64,000 nt of DNA, taken from positions 310,001 to 374,000 of the forward strand of contig JAUPFP010000027.1 in assembly GCA_036925085.1 (NCBI GenBank). The letters run 5' to 3'. The DNA is from Brachycybe producta. Lineage: Eukaryota > Arthropoda > Diplopoda > Playtdesmida > Andrognathidae. The number at the start of each line of letters is the position of its first letter. Within the stretch, counting starts at the first letter, position 1. Position numbers and translations under genes: made by a program. The notes below the pieces were generated by a model. That model was given only the letters and a program-made list of their open reading frames with translations, was not told the origin of the DNA and ran no database searches. This document shows, one piece after another, positions 42,960-55,500 of this stretch.

Positions 42960-45900
42960 TCACTTTCTACGATGCGACACCAACCTTGCGAGACATTGGT
43001 CTTGTACGCAAAAGGCTCGATTACGACGACGAAAATCATCGTGGTTAGAAAGGAAGACTGATCTCATGGCACCGGCCATTGCTTGGCAACGGAAATCATC
43101 AGAACACAAGTTCATGGCACGGCGGAGGAAAAGAGTGTCGCACGAAGATGACACTCCTTCCTGTCAAATCCCAACACATAAAACAAAACAAAACCATTTT
43201 AAAATGTTGATTATAAAACTGCAATAAAGACACACAAAATATACTCTAATTACACATGTGTAACAAAGCATGTGTTCGACACAGGAGCGAGTCAATGCGA
43301 GGCCAACATCTCCTAAAGCTTGTCCCAGGTCATCACAATAGTTGATAGCCTCTGTCCAAACAGGGCACAGAATCGATGACTCGTCACCTGATAGTTATGA
43401 AAAGACAAAATTTTTATTATCAAATAATTATTTTTATATTACTAATCACTGTCTATGTTAACCAGAGTTAGCGTAATCGGTTTGATCTTCGCTGTAAATT
43501 GTCAGTGGTGGAACGACTTCGGTAGCACCTCTGTCCACTGTCAAATAATTTAAAATTAAAATAAACAAGTTTGAAGTTTTCAACTTTTCAGAATTGAAGA
43601 ATGTTTTTAAAAAATGATTTTTTTTTTGTAGCAAAATAATTACTAAAATAAAGAAAACAAAATCATGTTTGGAATCATTCAGTAAGTTTATGAAATTACG
43701 ATGTTTTGTTAACAGCTGATTTTCAAATTATGATTATTTTAGGTTTCAGGTGTAACACTAAAGACAATTAGAAAGTGCTTTAAATACTAGAACGGTAGCT
43801 GATTTACTTAAAAGTATGTACTAAAATATACTTCTACATTCAAACTGACATAAATCATTAAATCAATAAGGAATTAGCCTTGTATGATACATTTGCTCTT
43901 CTAGTTTCTAAAACACTTTAAGTTTCTCTCCATTTTGTTTATGAAAGACATAATAACCAAAGTTCAAGGGGCGTTTACACGTTAAAAGCATATTAATTCT
44001 ATTAAAATTGATTATGGTATAATCGCATTGCAGCTGCTTATAGATTATGATTATTTTTGATATTTTTTTACTTTTTAAATTTTTTTGAAATATTTATATA
44101 AAAATTTAAATATATATATTTTGAAAAATTAAATGACTTGATTTAATATGGTTTATCAACAACTGATTTTCAAAGTCTGATTATTCTGTTTTTTTAGGTG
44201 CAAAATTAAGAGAATCTAGAAAGTGTTTTAGAAACTATAAGGGTAGCTCAATTATTTAAAAGGTTATTTTTATGTTGTTATCTTTCATAATAAAATTTGC
44301 GTCGTCTTATTCAAGTTGAGTCATTTTCAAACTGCCATAAATAGCTTATTTTGAAAGATATCAAACAAGAAAATATCTAAGTTAACATTTCTTAAAAACT
44401 AATTCAAATTTCTCTTCATTTCGCACCTGAAAGACAGAATAATCAGAGTTCAAGAGGTGTTTTACACTTTAAAACCATCTTAAATTACAAAAAAAATCAA
44501 TTTTTTTTCCAATTCTGAATTTATTATTTTAAGAAGAAAAAAATAAGAAGAAAATTGAATTTTTAGAAAAACAAACAAACAAACAAAAGAATAAATTTAC
44601 CAAATTCAGATTTAGATTCGCGATCATTGTTCTTTTTCATTCTTTCCTTGTCATCTTCATCATTTAAATCCTGTTCATCTTCATCTTCTTCTCCATCCTC
44701 ATTACCATCTGTCATAAACATCCTTTTCTTTTTATTCAAATTCTTATCTACTTCATCATCGAGATACTTCAATTTAATCAACGAATCTTCAAATTCTTGT
44801 AAATCATTTCTCATTTTCTCCAGGCTATATGCCGCTTTCAGGTGTTCCAAAAAATAATTTTCTTTTTGTTGTAAATCAACAATTTCATCTCCTCCACCTC
44901 GGTTTTCTTCTTCAATCTGTTCTCCGAGAAGACGAATAGCTTTCAACAGAATAACATCCTCGATTTTTTTAAGGCGTTCTTCGACAGCCACCAACGGCAC
45001 TTCTTCATTCCCTCCTTTCCAATCTCTTTTCTTTGCTTCTTCCATTTCGTATTCATCTATTTCATTTGCATTTCCGGCTCTTTCAGAGTTTTCGTTGGGA
45101 TCTGTTTCTTGTTCTCCCATGTGTCGTAACATTTTCTCAAAATACCAACGAACTAAGGCATCCTTGACGTCTTCGTCTTCGAATTCCTCGCGACCCACTT
45201 CACCACCATTGTCCATGTTCTCGTTCATTTCGGGTCCAGACCCACTGCTACGTTTATCAACGCCAAAATAATCATCCCATTCCCAGGACTTCTTGCTACG
45301 AAGAGTTCGATCCGAGTCTGTTGGTGGTACCCACTCTTTCCCTTTGAAAGGTTCTTGTTCTTTCGAGGAACTGGTTAACGATTTTATCCCTAAAATTGAA
45401 TGAAATAAAATTGAAACGAGCATAAAAATCGGTTTATTTTTTAGACATGAAAAACAAATTACAAAATGAATTCAAAATTCATTTTAAAACTACTGTAGAA
45501 AGAGTAAACGAAGACTTAGAAAACAATAATGTTCGTGACATCTTTGAAAATTAAATTTCTTCATGGAAATTTGAAAAAATTCAAATGATAAAAAGAAAAT
45601 TGCTTTTTATCAAACTGCCGATATAAAGATTATTTTCCAAAATATCATCACTGAAGTCATTTATGCAAATTCATTTACTCTTTGAGTTACAAGAAAATCT
45701 CGAATTTCTTTGATACGTTTCAGTGGCGCTGATCTAGCGCCAAACTGAAGAAACACCACATGGAACAAGAGCCAATTTCCATAAACGCCAAATGGAACAA
45801 ACGCCAGTGAGAACACCGCGACAAAGGCGCACAATAAGGCGAAAAGCTGTACGCCGCTTTGAAAAGTGAAGAACTTTTCAAACATACTCAACACTTTAAG

Positions 45901-46728
45901 GCCGTAATTAGGGCGACGCGAGTGAGGCACCTGCCTCGGGTGCAAAGCTTAGGCGCGCAACATAACTAAAATGATAAAACTACGGGAAGCGCCCGTTTTA
46001 TTCTTGCCTCGGGCGCAAAAATTGCTAGTGACATCTATGTAACTCTTCAATCTCGAAAACTGAATATGTGCCAAACTCAAACTGATTAAACGGCAATTTT
46101 AGAACAAGCGCCAAATTGAACAAACGTCTAAAATATAGCAATTATTCAGTTTGGCGCTTAATCAGTCGACCTCTTTTCTTGCACCACAATAAAATGATTG
46201 ACAATTTTAATTACAATTACCATGTAAGTTAACAGTTGCAACTTCATTATTTCCATCCGAAGTCGTTTTTGAATTTAGATTTGTTGTTGTTGTGGAATGA
46301 TGGTCTCTAGTTTTATTCGTATCAGAATGATCGTCATCAAGGATTCGGTCCAACTCTTCCTTTCTGATGACAGGAGCCTTAACCACAGCAGAAGTTCTCT
46401 TCTCGATTCTTCGACGGCGTTCACCACGATCCAAAACCGGTCCATCATTGCTGTCCAATAAGATCAAACGCTTGTTCATGCTGTTCCAAGCCAAACGCCG
46501 CAAAAGTGCCTCTCGATCTTCGGTGTCACCGTGTTGATTATTATCGAGTCCGCGACGTTTGTTTGGAAGGTTCAAACCTGGAAACCGAGGATCCCAATTT
46601 CGCGGATCTAAATTCTTTCGTTTGTGTAACTTGTGTACAAAATATACATTAATTAAATAATTTATTGAAAAATTAATGTAATGATATCAATACTTACATG
46701 TTTAGGTTTGTGTCGTTGCTGCTGTTGC

Positions 46729-46779
<51 letters not shown>

Positions 46780-47174
46780 ATGGCATAAGCCCATAAGTCA
46801 TCATCTCTCTTCTTTTTTGCTTTCTTTTCAGCCAATTCCTTATTTCGATTTCTGGCAAATTTCTCTCTATCTTCCAACATGTGACGTCTTTCGGAAAAAG
46901 CCGATGACAAACTGTGTTTCACCGTTCCTAGGATGTCCGGATCATTGTCTGCATATTCGGTTGGTCCGCCGTGTGTTTGACGTTCTCGAAACAGAGAAAT
47001 ACTTTCGGGAAAAAGTAACTCAAGATCTTTCTGAACGGCTTTTTTCTGCCTTTTTAGAGGCAATAAGTTGTTATCATCTGGAGTTGAAATTCTTTGATGT
47101 TGAACAGAAATTAAGTCAGCCAAACCAATCAAGCTGAACAAAATTAAGAAAATTCCAACAGAGTATGGCTTCAT
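42960..47174 (-). CDS. Unrecognised secreted precursor with many dibasic sites, poly-Gln tract and Cys-rich C-terminus
   Basis: Six coding exons, 46698-47174, 46221-46629, 44601-45389, 43463-43537, 43254-43387 and 42960-43160, join in phase into 694 residues. The ATG at 47174 follows a poly-T tract and AG, so it looks like the start of a coding exon behind a 5'UTR intron. Residues 1-20 (MKPYSVGIFLILFSLIGLAD) read as a signal peptide. Then come many KR/KK/RR sites, a 21-Gln run, short segments bounded by dibasics (for example LAWNSMN, SWEWDDYFGVD), a long Glu/Asp/Lys-rich coiled-coil-like stretch, and a 120-residue tail with 10 Cys (LCPVW, NYC, SCVEHMLCYTC, LCSDDFRC, CVQDQC). No transmembrane segment is seen after the signal. 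I do not recognise the family. A neuropeptide or growth-factor prohormone is an inference; a granin-like or extracellular scaffold protein is an alternative. Confidence 0.85.
43705..44485. repeat. Two adjacent family C foldbacks in the precursor intron
   Basis: Arms at about 43770 (GAAAGTGCTTTAAATACTAG) to 43920, and at about 44218 (AGAAAGTGTTTTAGAAACTA) to 44440. The second ends with ACACTTTAAAACCATCTT. Confidence 0.75.
45715..46175. repeat. Second cluster of the CGCCAAA/TTCAG motifs
   Basis: AGCGCCAAACTGAAG, TAAACGCCAAATGG, CAAGCGCCAAATTGAAC and TCAGTTTGGCGCTTAATCAG, in an intron of the secreted precursor. The region also contains TGCCTCGGGTGCAAAG / TTGCCTCGGGCGCAAA as a direct pair. Confidence 0.6.
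46716..46778 (-). repeat. CAG/CAA tract encoding 21 glutamines
   Basis: Uninterrupted CAA-rich triplet repeat with a few CAG codons near its 3' end, inside the first coding exon of the secreted precursor. It keeps the frame and is likely length-polymorphic. Confidence 0.95.
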
Positions 47175-47284
47175 GGCTAAAAGAAAAAAAATATTCAACC
47201 ATTATTAAGCCTTTTTATAATTATAAGTAGCTTATGAAAAAATGCAAATACAAAAAAAAAAAAAACAGTAGATCTTTTTGATCT

Positions 47285-47935
47285 TTGATAAGTTTAATCC
47301 TTTTCAAAATTAGGGGCAAGGCAAAGAATTTAAAAGAGTTAGAAACTAGAACGAGTACTGTAACTGAATCAAATTGATATATTTCAAAATACAACTTTTA
47401 AAAAATATCGTTTGCTTAAAGTAGGATCACTTTCAAACTTTCATAAAAAGCTTATTTTAAAAGTTATCAACATGAAAATACTATTAAGTGATTGTGCTAC
47501 ACTTTCTAGTTTCTAACATACTTTCAATTTCTTTTTAAGGTGTTTTATGAACAGCTCATTTTCGAACTCTGCGTTCGAATTTCTGCGTTTCAGAAGCTAC
47601 ACACAAAGGAGAAATTGAAAGTGTGTAAAATACTAGAAAGGTAAAAACGTTAAAAGATAACAACATGCACGAAGCTTCACTGTGACACTTTTAGTTTCTA
47701 CATTTTTTTTTGCTCCTGAAATACATAATAACAAGAGTTAGAGAAGTTTTTACAATTTAAAGCCAATTTAATTGATTCATTAAACTCTTCTAGTTTCTAA
47801 AACACTTTCACGTAATTTTGCTCCTAAAAGACAAAATAACCAGAGATGTGAGGCACGTTTACAAATTAAAACCACCTTCATTTATTCATTAAACTCTTCT
47901 AGTTTCTAAAACGCGTTCAATTTTTCTTTATCTTT
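47285..47935. repeat. Run of whole and partial family C foldbacks
   Basis: One near-complete copy (47320-47530), then left- and right-arm fragments to 47930, including three separate CTCTTCTAGTTTCTAAAAC-type arms. They lie in the 5' intron of the secreted precursor. Confidence 0.75.
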
Positions 47936-48207
47936 CTTAATTTTATTTTAAAAACATAAAGCAACTTTTAGAGTAATAAATCCAAAATAACAAAGTGTAA
48001 TTAATTATAATACAAATAATTAAAAAATGTGAATCACATCATCAAGAGATGAATTTACAACACAGGTTTTTTTTTTTGCTTCTTTTTCAAATGTTAATAA
48101 ACTCATTTCATTTAATTAAATTTAATTAATCTCTATGCTATATTATAACCTCGAGGCCATATTTTTAACCATAGAAATGCAATTTTAAGTCATTGTGGTC
48201 CCACCAA

Positions 48208-48211
<4 letters not shown>

Positions 48212-48245
<34 letters not shown>
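48212..48245. repeat. (AT)n microsatellite
   Basis: About 17 uninterrupted AT dinucleotides. A (CAT)n tract follows at about 48340-48360. Confidence 0.95.
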
Positions 48246-48249
<4 letters not shown>

Positions 48250-48913
48250 AAAAAAAAGGCGAGACCTGAATATTAACACTCCCATAGTCCATAATAATAA
48301 AATGACATAAATTCCTGATTCTAATATCATGTATGCACCATCATCATCATCATCATCATCCAACATCCTCCTCGATAATGTCAAAGGAACTTTGTTTTTT
48401 TATAACGACATCAAAATTCACTTTGGTGTACCTCATAAATTTTCATCTCATTTCTAATTAAAAACTAGTTTCACCCTTAATAATTAATATCTAAACATAT
48501 GTATATCACCTTCATCACTGTTAATATTCATAATATTGAAATCGAGATAGATATGCTCTCAATTTTGAACGTAATAACCCTTTCAACACGAAACTCCTAT
48601 CGATTTCAAAGAATCTTCACACTTCTCATGAAAAATCCTCTTTAAAAAAATAGGCGCATTTATAAATAATCGATTTATTTCGATGAATACAAAAATACTA
48701 TTTTCAATGGATTTATAAAACAAAACAAATAAAATATCCTATTTTGAAAAATTTTCTTGTAAAAAAATACGGGAAATTAAAAAAATATATACTGACCTAC
48801 AAACGACCTTTTTAATCAAAAACATGCAAATTATTGATCCAATTAATAAAACATAAATCAATAATTTCACGCATTTTATTCTAAATTTTAATAAATATTT
48901 AATACAAAAGTAA

Positions 48914-49206
48914 TTATCAAGCAAATATTTCTCAATTTGTGGTCCAAGTGGCAATTGTGAAGTAATCATCATCAATAGAAAAACTGCAATTATGCTTTTT
49001 CTAATCAAAAAAGGCTGATTAGAGACTAGATGTCTGGTTACTATCAGTTGTCAACTAGAGTTCTAGCCTCTAACCAGTGTTTTAGATTGAAAATAAAAAC
49101 TATAATTGTTGGTTGATCTAAATGAGAGATTGTTACTTCACAATTGGCTCTTGGGCCACAGATTGAGAAACATTTGCATTATATTGCATAAAAATCCCAG
49201 TTCTAA
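48914..49206. repeat. Family A foldback upstream of the secreted precursor
   Basis: ATCAAGCAAATATTTCTCAA at the left; ATTGCATAAAAATCCCAG at the right; inner arms GGCTGATTAGAG and CTCTAACCAG. Confidence 0.8.
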
Positions 49207-49482
49207 TAATAATAATTAAATAATTTTCAAGACTTTCTCATTAAAAAAACAGCCATAATTAAGCAGTAATTGAATGCATATTTAAACATTGTTCAAACAT
49301 TAAAAAAATAATAAGATAATGAAAGGAACATAGAAAAAAATTAATTAAACATGAAAACAAACAAGCTTATAAAATAATCCTATAGTTACATATATGTATA
49401 AAAAAATAGACAATGCAGAAACAATGAAGTAGGTACGAAAAAAAAAATGTAATTTGCTTCAAGAGTGAATTTTTCGCCTTAC

Positions 49483-49600
49483 CTTTGATGATGTAAAATT
49501 GATAACTGCAAAATTGTAATCTAGCATCGAGCTGGATTTAGCTTGCAATTTGATTCCCAATTGCAAATGCAATCCAATTGGAGAGACAGAGAAGAAAAAA
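49483..49600 (-). other. Candidate 5'UTR exon of the secreted precursor gene
   Basis: A strong donor (CATCAAAG|GTAAGG on the minus strand, GT at 49481-49482) follows about 115 bases of less AT-rich sequence that has no long ORF. It could splice over 2.3 kb to the T-tract and AG acceptor 2 bases before the ATG at 47174. The upstream boundary at about 49600 is a guess. Transcript evidence would decide. Confidence 0.35.
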
Positions 49601-52490
49601 AAAATACACAGCAGGCAATGAGCAAGTAAACCTAAATGGTGAATAAAATGTCAGTAAGATATAAAAATGTATATTATACACTTGTGTTCCCTTCAGTAAA
49701 TAAGAAGAACTAATGAAAATAAAAAGTGATGGAGACTGAAAAATGAGGCAACTCTTTTCTCTGAAGCAATGAAGAAGAAGAAGAAGAAGAAAAGCTCAGA
49801 AAAAACGTAATATCAGAAAAAAAGCTCCACCAAAAAAATGTTAAAGGCATATATATATAAAATGATACCTTTTTTATATTATATCAAATATATAAGTCAT
49901 AGTCTACCCGTGAAAAATAAAATAGGGGAGAAGGGTAGTTAAGTAGTTGTAGTCAAGTATAAAATACAAGAGAAAACCATTATATTATATATAGGTGAAT
50001 TATGAGTGAGAGAGAGAGAGAGCTATAGAGAGAAAGAGAAAGAGAGAGAGAGAGAGAAAGAGAGGGTAGAACTCTCTCTTGACTTCAAGCAAACAACACC
50101 ATATTTCGATTTTCATTGGCTAGCAGCTTTTAGAGACAATTGATTGATTTACCGAATGCACTGAAGCAAACAAGGCTACAAGATAATCTACTAATAAAGA
50201 AAACCACCCAATCCCCCATACCAATATATATATATAGATTTTTGTCAAATATTTAAACTTCATTACAATAATTAATAATTTACATTATAAGATAAAACCG
50301 TTCTCTCTTGCGAAATAAATAAATTACATAAACAAAATTGTGTTGATGTTGTTTGTTTGTTTTTTTCTATCTTAACTATAACATTGTTATATTTTATATT
50401 ATATAGAAAAATTATTAACCTTGAAAAATATTTTTATAAGATTTTTCTTTTCTTTTATAAAACTAAAAACATGAATTTCTGAAGATAAAAGAACGAAGAA
50501 AAAAGCAATTTCTTATATATTTTTTTTTTCTTTCTGTTGGGTGAATGCCATAAATCATTCAAGATCAATATATCGATCAAAAACATAATAAAATAAAAAA
50601 AAAATTAAAGGGCAAATGATTGAATAATTATAATAAAGTCAAATATGATTGAGTATAAAATTAATTAGTCAAATGGGGAAAACTGACCAAATATTATTTT
50701 ATTAATTACAATAGAAACAGTTTAAAACTAACTGGAAATTGATCCGAATATATTTTGTGTTAAAAATGTTTTTTATGATATTTTAAAGAATGGGACCGTA
50801 AATATATTTCGTGTTATCCGTTTTGTATTCTAAATAGAGCGTTTAAAGCTGAATTTTTAAAGGTATAATAAAATGAACGAATTTAGAAGAGAAAAAAAAA
50901 AGCTGCATCATTAAAACGCAGGTCAGAATAATTTCACAAAAATATATTCCAAACGCCCACACAAACACATTATAGTATAGCCTACAATAAACCCATCACA
51001 ACAATGAGTCCTATGACCAAATTGTAGTAAAAACGCAATCAAGTTCCTTTTTGCACTCCAAAAGACCATCAAACATCAATCACCTTCAAAATGTATCACT
51101 TCCTGTCGCCACATAACACGCACTAGAATAACGGTTTATCTCGAGCGCATTTATATATTATATATTGCAATATATAAGCGTTATCTCTAAAAGGATAGGC
51201 CAAAAAAAAAAACGAAAATAAAATGCCCCAAAATATAAGGGATGGATCTAGAAGTAGTAAAGGTTAGCTCAGAATGAAATCATTCATTGATAAGCTGAAC
51301 TCGAAATAAAGAAGAAAAAAACAATTCAGTTTTCTTTAACTTATTATTGAGCTGTGGTTATCTTATATACGACACCCCTGAAGTTGGGCAATCACTGATG
51401 TATTCTATAGAATATACATTATAGCTGACCCACCGTAAGATGGAGCTTGTGATGTCAGAGGGGTTGAAAACAAATTTAGCATTGTGTCATTTAGTCTAAT
51501 AGAAAAGAGATGATGCAAAGCTCGACATTTTCAACAGTTTTACACCTTTTTAATCAAAACAAAATGACACAAGCCTAATTTTGTTTTTCTGAGATTTATA
51601 AAAATAAACTTTAGAAACTAGAAAAAATAATTGAATCACTTATGGGTATTTTCGTGTTAATATTTTTAAAAAATAAACTTTTCATTACAGATCATATTTT
51701 TAAAAGTATTTTAAGACAGTTTAGTCTAATTTGAAATGAAAAACTAAAATCGTGACTATCAACATGATTCATTTACTCTTCTAGTTTCTAAACTATTGTA
51801 TAAGGGTAAGGTTAAAAACTATACGGGTAGCTGAATCCCTTAATAGTATTTTCCCGTTGATATCTTTTAAAATAAGCTTTTATGCCAGTTTGGAAATAAC
51901 CCAACTTTTAAGCAGCAGGCAATATTTTTAAAAATTTTACCTATAAAAAGTTTATTTTAGAAGATATCAACATAAAATTACCCTTAAAGTGATTGAGGTA
52001 CATTTCTAGTTTGTGCAATACGTTCAAGTTTCCTTAATTTTGCTAATTTTCCTAAATTGAAATTAATAATTTGCATAAATAGTTTTTTTTGTTTTGATTC
52101 GCGCTTTGTTTAAATTTCTTTTTTGTATTTTACTTTAAATTATGTTTATAAATTTTAGACATTTGAGCAATGTTTTTTTGAAAACTAAGATTTATATCTT
52201 TTATACTATTAAATTATTAAAAGTAAACCAATTCAAAGTTACGAAACTAAATAATAAATCCGAAGAAAGAAAGTGTGGACCACAAATCTTTTCTGTTACT
52301 TTTATCGATTACACAAAATCAGTGAATAGAAAAAAAAATATCAAAAGTGGCATAAAGGTCAGTTATAAATGATTTATGAACATATCACGTTCAATTACAC
52401 AGTTTTCCAGTCCAATAACTAAATTACAGATGTTCATTGTCCAAGAGGCATTTGCAACATAAAAATCGATTAACTTACAAATGTTAAACG
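49601..52490. other. 2.9-kb gene-free stretch between precursor and XPG
   Basis: AT-rich with GA and GAA microsatellites, two family C foldbacks (about 51600-51800 and 51805-52045) and no conserved ORF. Promoter of the precursor gene may lie around 49.6-50.1 kb. Confidence 0.6.
50006..50066. repeat. (GA)n microsatellite, imperfect
   Basis: AG dinucleotides with A and CTAT interruptions; similar GA/CT tracts at 4650-4678, 11532-11559 and 14885-14909. Confidence 0.95.
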
Positions 52491-52496
52491 TTTATT
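52491..52496 (-). terminator. AATAAA poly(A) signal of XPG
   Basis: TTTATT on the plus strand (AATAAA on the minus) about 41 bases past the XPG stop; a second overlapping AATAAA follows. Confidence 0.6.
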
Positions 52497-52536
52497 TATT
52501 TAGTACCAAATATGAAATACCTTAATAATATTAAAT

Positions 52537-55500
52537 TTAAGGAATGTATTCTTCGCCGGATGATGATGATGATTCCGACAATTTTAAGTTCATTTCGGAA
52601 TCATCATTAGAATGTCTCGCATTCGTGGGACGAGTCTGACACTTTCCTCTTCCTCGTACAGCAACCTTCTTTGATCGCAAAACTTTCACAGCTTTTGCCT
52701 TAGGATCTAATAGGATATCATCGCTACTTCCACGAACTCTTTTAATAGCCCTTTGAAGTCTACGACTGTGACCTTTCGATGTTGTAGGCAAATCTTTGGC
52801 AATTGTTTGAAAATAATCTGACATATGCCTTTGTGATTCCTGAAAACAAAAAAACCCCAAAAATTATCGATTACAAATACCATCCCTGTTTCAGAAGAAA
52901 AGTTAAGGTCGAGTTAAAGTGTAAACGCACCTCGAACTCGAGTTATTCTGTCTTTCAGAAGCAAAATTAAAAAACTTTGAAATGTTTTAGAAACTAAAAG
53001 GGTAGCTAAACCGCTTAAGCGTATTTTAATGTTGATATATTTTAAAATAAACGTTTTATGTCAGTTTGAAAATGACGCAATTTTATGCAGATGATTTTTG
53101 TTAAACTTTTGTCTATCAAACGTTTATTTTGATAGATAACAACATAAAAATACTATTAAAAGATTATCTACCGTTCCAGTTTTAACACACTTTCAATTTC
53201 TTCTTAGTGTTGTTTTTCTGAAATAATCAAGACTTCGAAAATCATTTGATAATAAAACATCTTAAGAATAACTTGAAAATGTTCTAGAAAGTAGAATAGT
53301 GTTTGAATCATGTAGGAATAATTTCTTGTTAATATCTTTTAAAATTAGCTTTTTATACTGGTTAGAAAATGAGCCAATTTAAGTTTTTCGATACTGGCAG
53401 ACGATTTTAATTTCAAATTTTTAAGATAATAACATAAAAAGAACCCTTAAGTGATTCATTTCATGTTCTAGTTTCTAAAACATTTTCAATTTCTTCTTAA
53501 AACTGCTTCCAAAACCGCAGAGTAACCAGAGTACGAGTAACCACATGTTTGACATTCGTTATAAAATCATTAAAAAACTATTCAACCTTTGAATTCAGTC
53601 GTTTGATAACAGGTAGTAATAATCCATCCAATTTATCTTTGGACCATCCCAATTTGATGCCCGCAAAATGTCTCAGTTCATCCAAGTCTGGATGAGCCCA
53701 CGTGAAGATTTCCTTCGAAGAATCGACGTTCGGTTCCAAGTAAGCGTTGACCACAACGGAACTTGGAAAACCACCGTGAAGATTCACCGATCTAAGAGTC
53801 TTCTTAATCTTTGTTTCACTGGATGCAATCTTTTTATTCTGAGTCCCATCCCACCAAGTACGAAACCGTTTCAACGCATCGATGCCATCATCTTCGCCAC
53901 CGAACTCCGCAAGGACTTCGAGAGCCGAAACGGTTCCGATACCTTTAATCCCTTCCGTGTAATCACTACCAGTCAATAAAGCAACTGCTATTAGTTTCCT
54001 ACGATCTAAACCTAATCTCTTTTTAATGTCCGCATCTTTGAAAAAGAAAACATCTTTATCATGATTAAAAAAGTTCTTATAAACACGACGTCCTCCGAAC
54101 AACCAGATGTCACTGTCATCTGTGATGGTTCCATCCGTTAACTCAAGAACATCCAGAGTTGCACATTGAGCTTCTGCTTCGGCCGGGCTCACAATATAAG
54201 GAACTCCAAATAACTTTAATAGTTCTTGGATTTCGACGTACATCTGTGCCGTAATTGTGGCGGCTACACGTTCTTGTCGACCTTTCTCCTGAACAAGTGT
54301 GTCAACCTCTTGTTCTAACTGTTCACTTAGCAATTTTAATTCTTCGTTGTCCATCGAAGCGGCACTTTCGACAAATGGAGTTTCGTCTGTGAAATTATCT
54401 AAACTCTTATCTAAATCGTATATCGTTTCTGGAATGTTTGATGTGACGAGTTCGTCAGTTTCCGTTTCACTCACTTTAAATACTTCTAATGGAAACAACT
54501 CGTCATTAACCGGTGAAGACTGCGAAATAATCTGAACGGAATCAACTTCAACAAAGTCATCGTCGCTCTCATCATCAGAGATGAGAACGGAAAGAACAAC
54601 ATCAGTTTTTTCTGTAACTTTTGCTTCAGGCTTTAAACTATTATTATCGTATTCATCATCCGTATTGATGATCTCAACATTATCATCCAAATTACTAATT
54701 TTAACGACATTCGTCGCAGTTGATAGAGGAGAAGTTTTAATCTGTTTCATTTCAGTCATTTTCCAATGAATATGGGTTTCTTTATCAATTAATTTCATCT
54801 TCGAATTGATTAAATCATTATCTGTATCGATGAACTCGACTTTTTCATCAGAATTACTAATTTTAACTTCTTTCGTAATAGTTGATAAAGAGGTAATTTC
54901 AATATGTTTCATTTCATTCACTTTTGACTTACCATCAGTTTCGTTTTTATCAATAAATTTCATCTTCTCGTTGATAAAACCAATGTTTTCACGCTCAAAG
55001 TCAATTTCATTGGGTTTATCGTCAATTAATTTCACATTATTGTCAGATCTTATGTTAGTACCTTCAATTTCATTATTATCTAAATTGATTACTATATTAT
55101 TGACGGTTTCACCGCCTTTAAACTCTTCGTTCGAGTCACTCGAACTCACAACCGATTTGCAGTCAGCGTTTTTTATACTAACTATTTCAGAAGGAGCAAT
55201 CGAAACACCGTCAACATATTTATCAACAGGTAGATCACGAGCTTCAATAGTTTTTGAATCTGTTTTACGAGTCTTAACTTGAACGAACTCAATTTCAAAA
55301 CTCGATTTATCGATTAAAGTCGTAGGTTTCGAATTACCCACTTCAGAAACCTTCGCATCGTCGTCATATTTTCTCGAAGACGTCTTAAACAATACATAAT
55401 GTGCCGAATCTTCGGATACGATGCGACGAACTTCAACAGCCTGACGTTCCAAAGCAAGCTCGTTCGTATCGTCCATCGTGGCTTCGGACAAAAACGTTCC

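Noticed and set aside
48340..48360. (CAT)n tract as CRISPR-like or other patterned array
   Set aside because: Simple microsatellite; no spacers. No CRISPR array anywhere, as expected in an animal genome.
54299..55282. Plus-strand ORFs opposite the XPG spacer
   Set aside because: Antisense shadows of the XPG exon (Ser/Leu-rich mirror of Asp/Glu/Lys codons).
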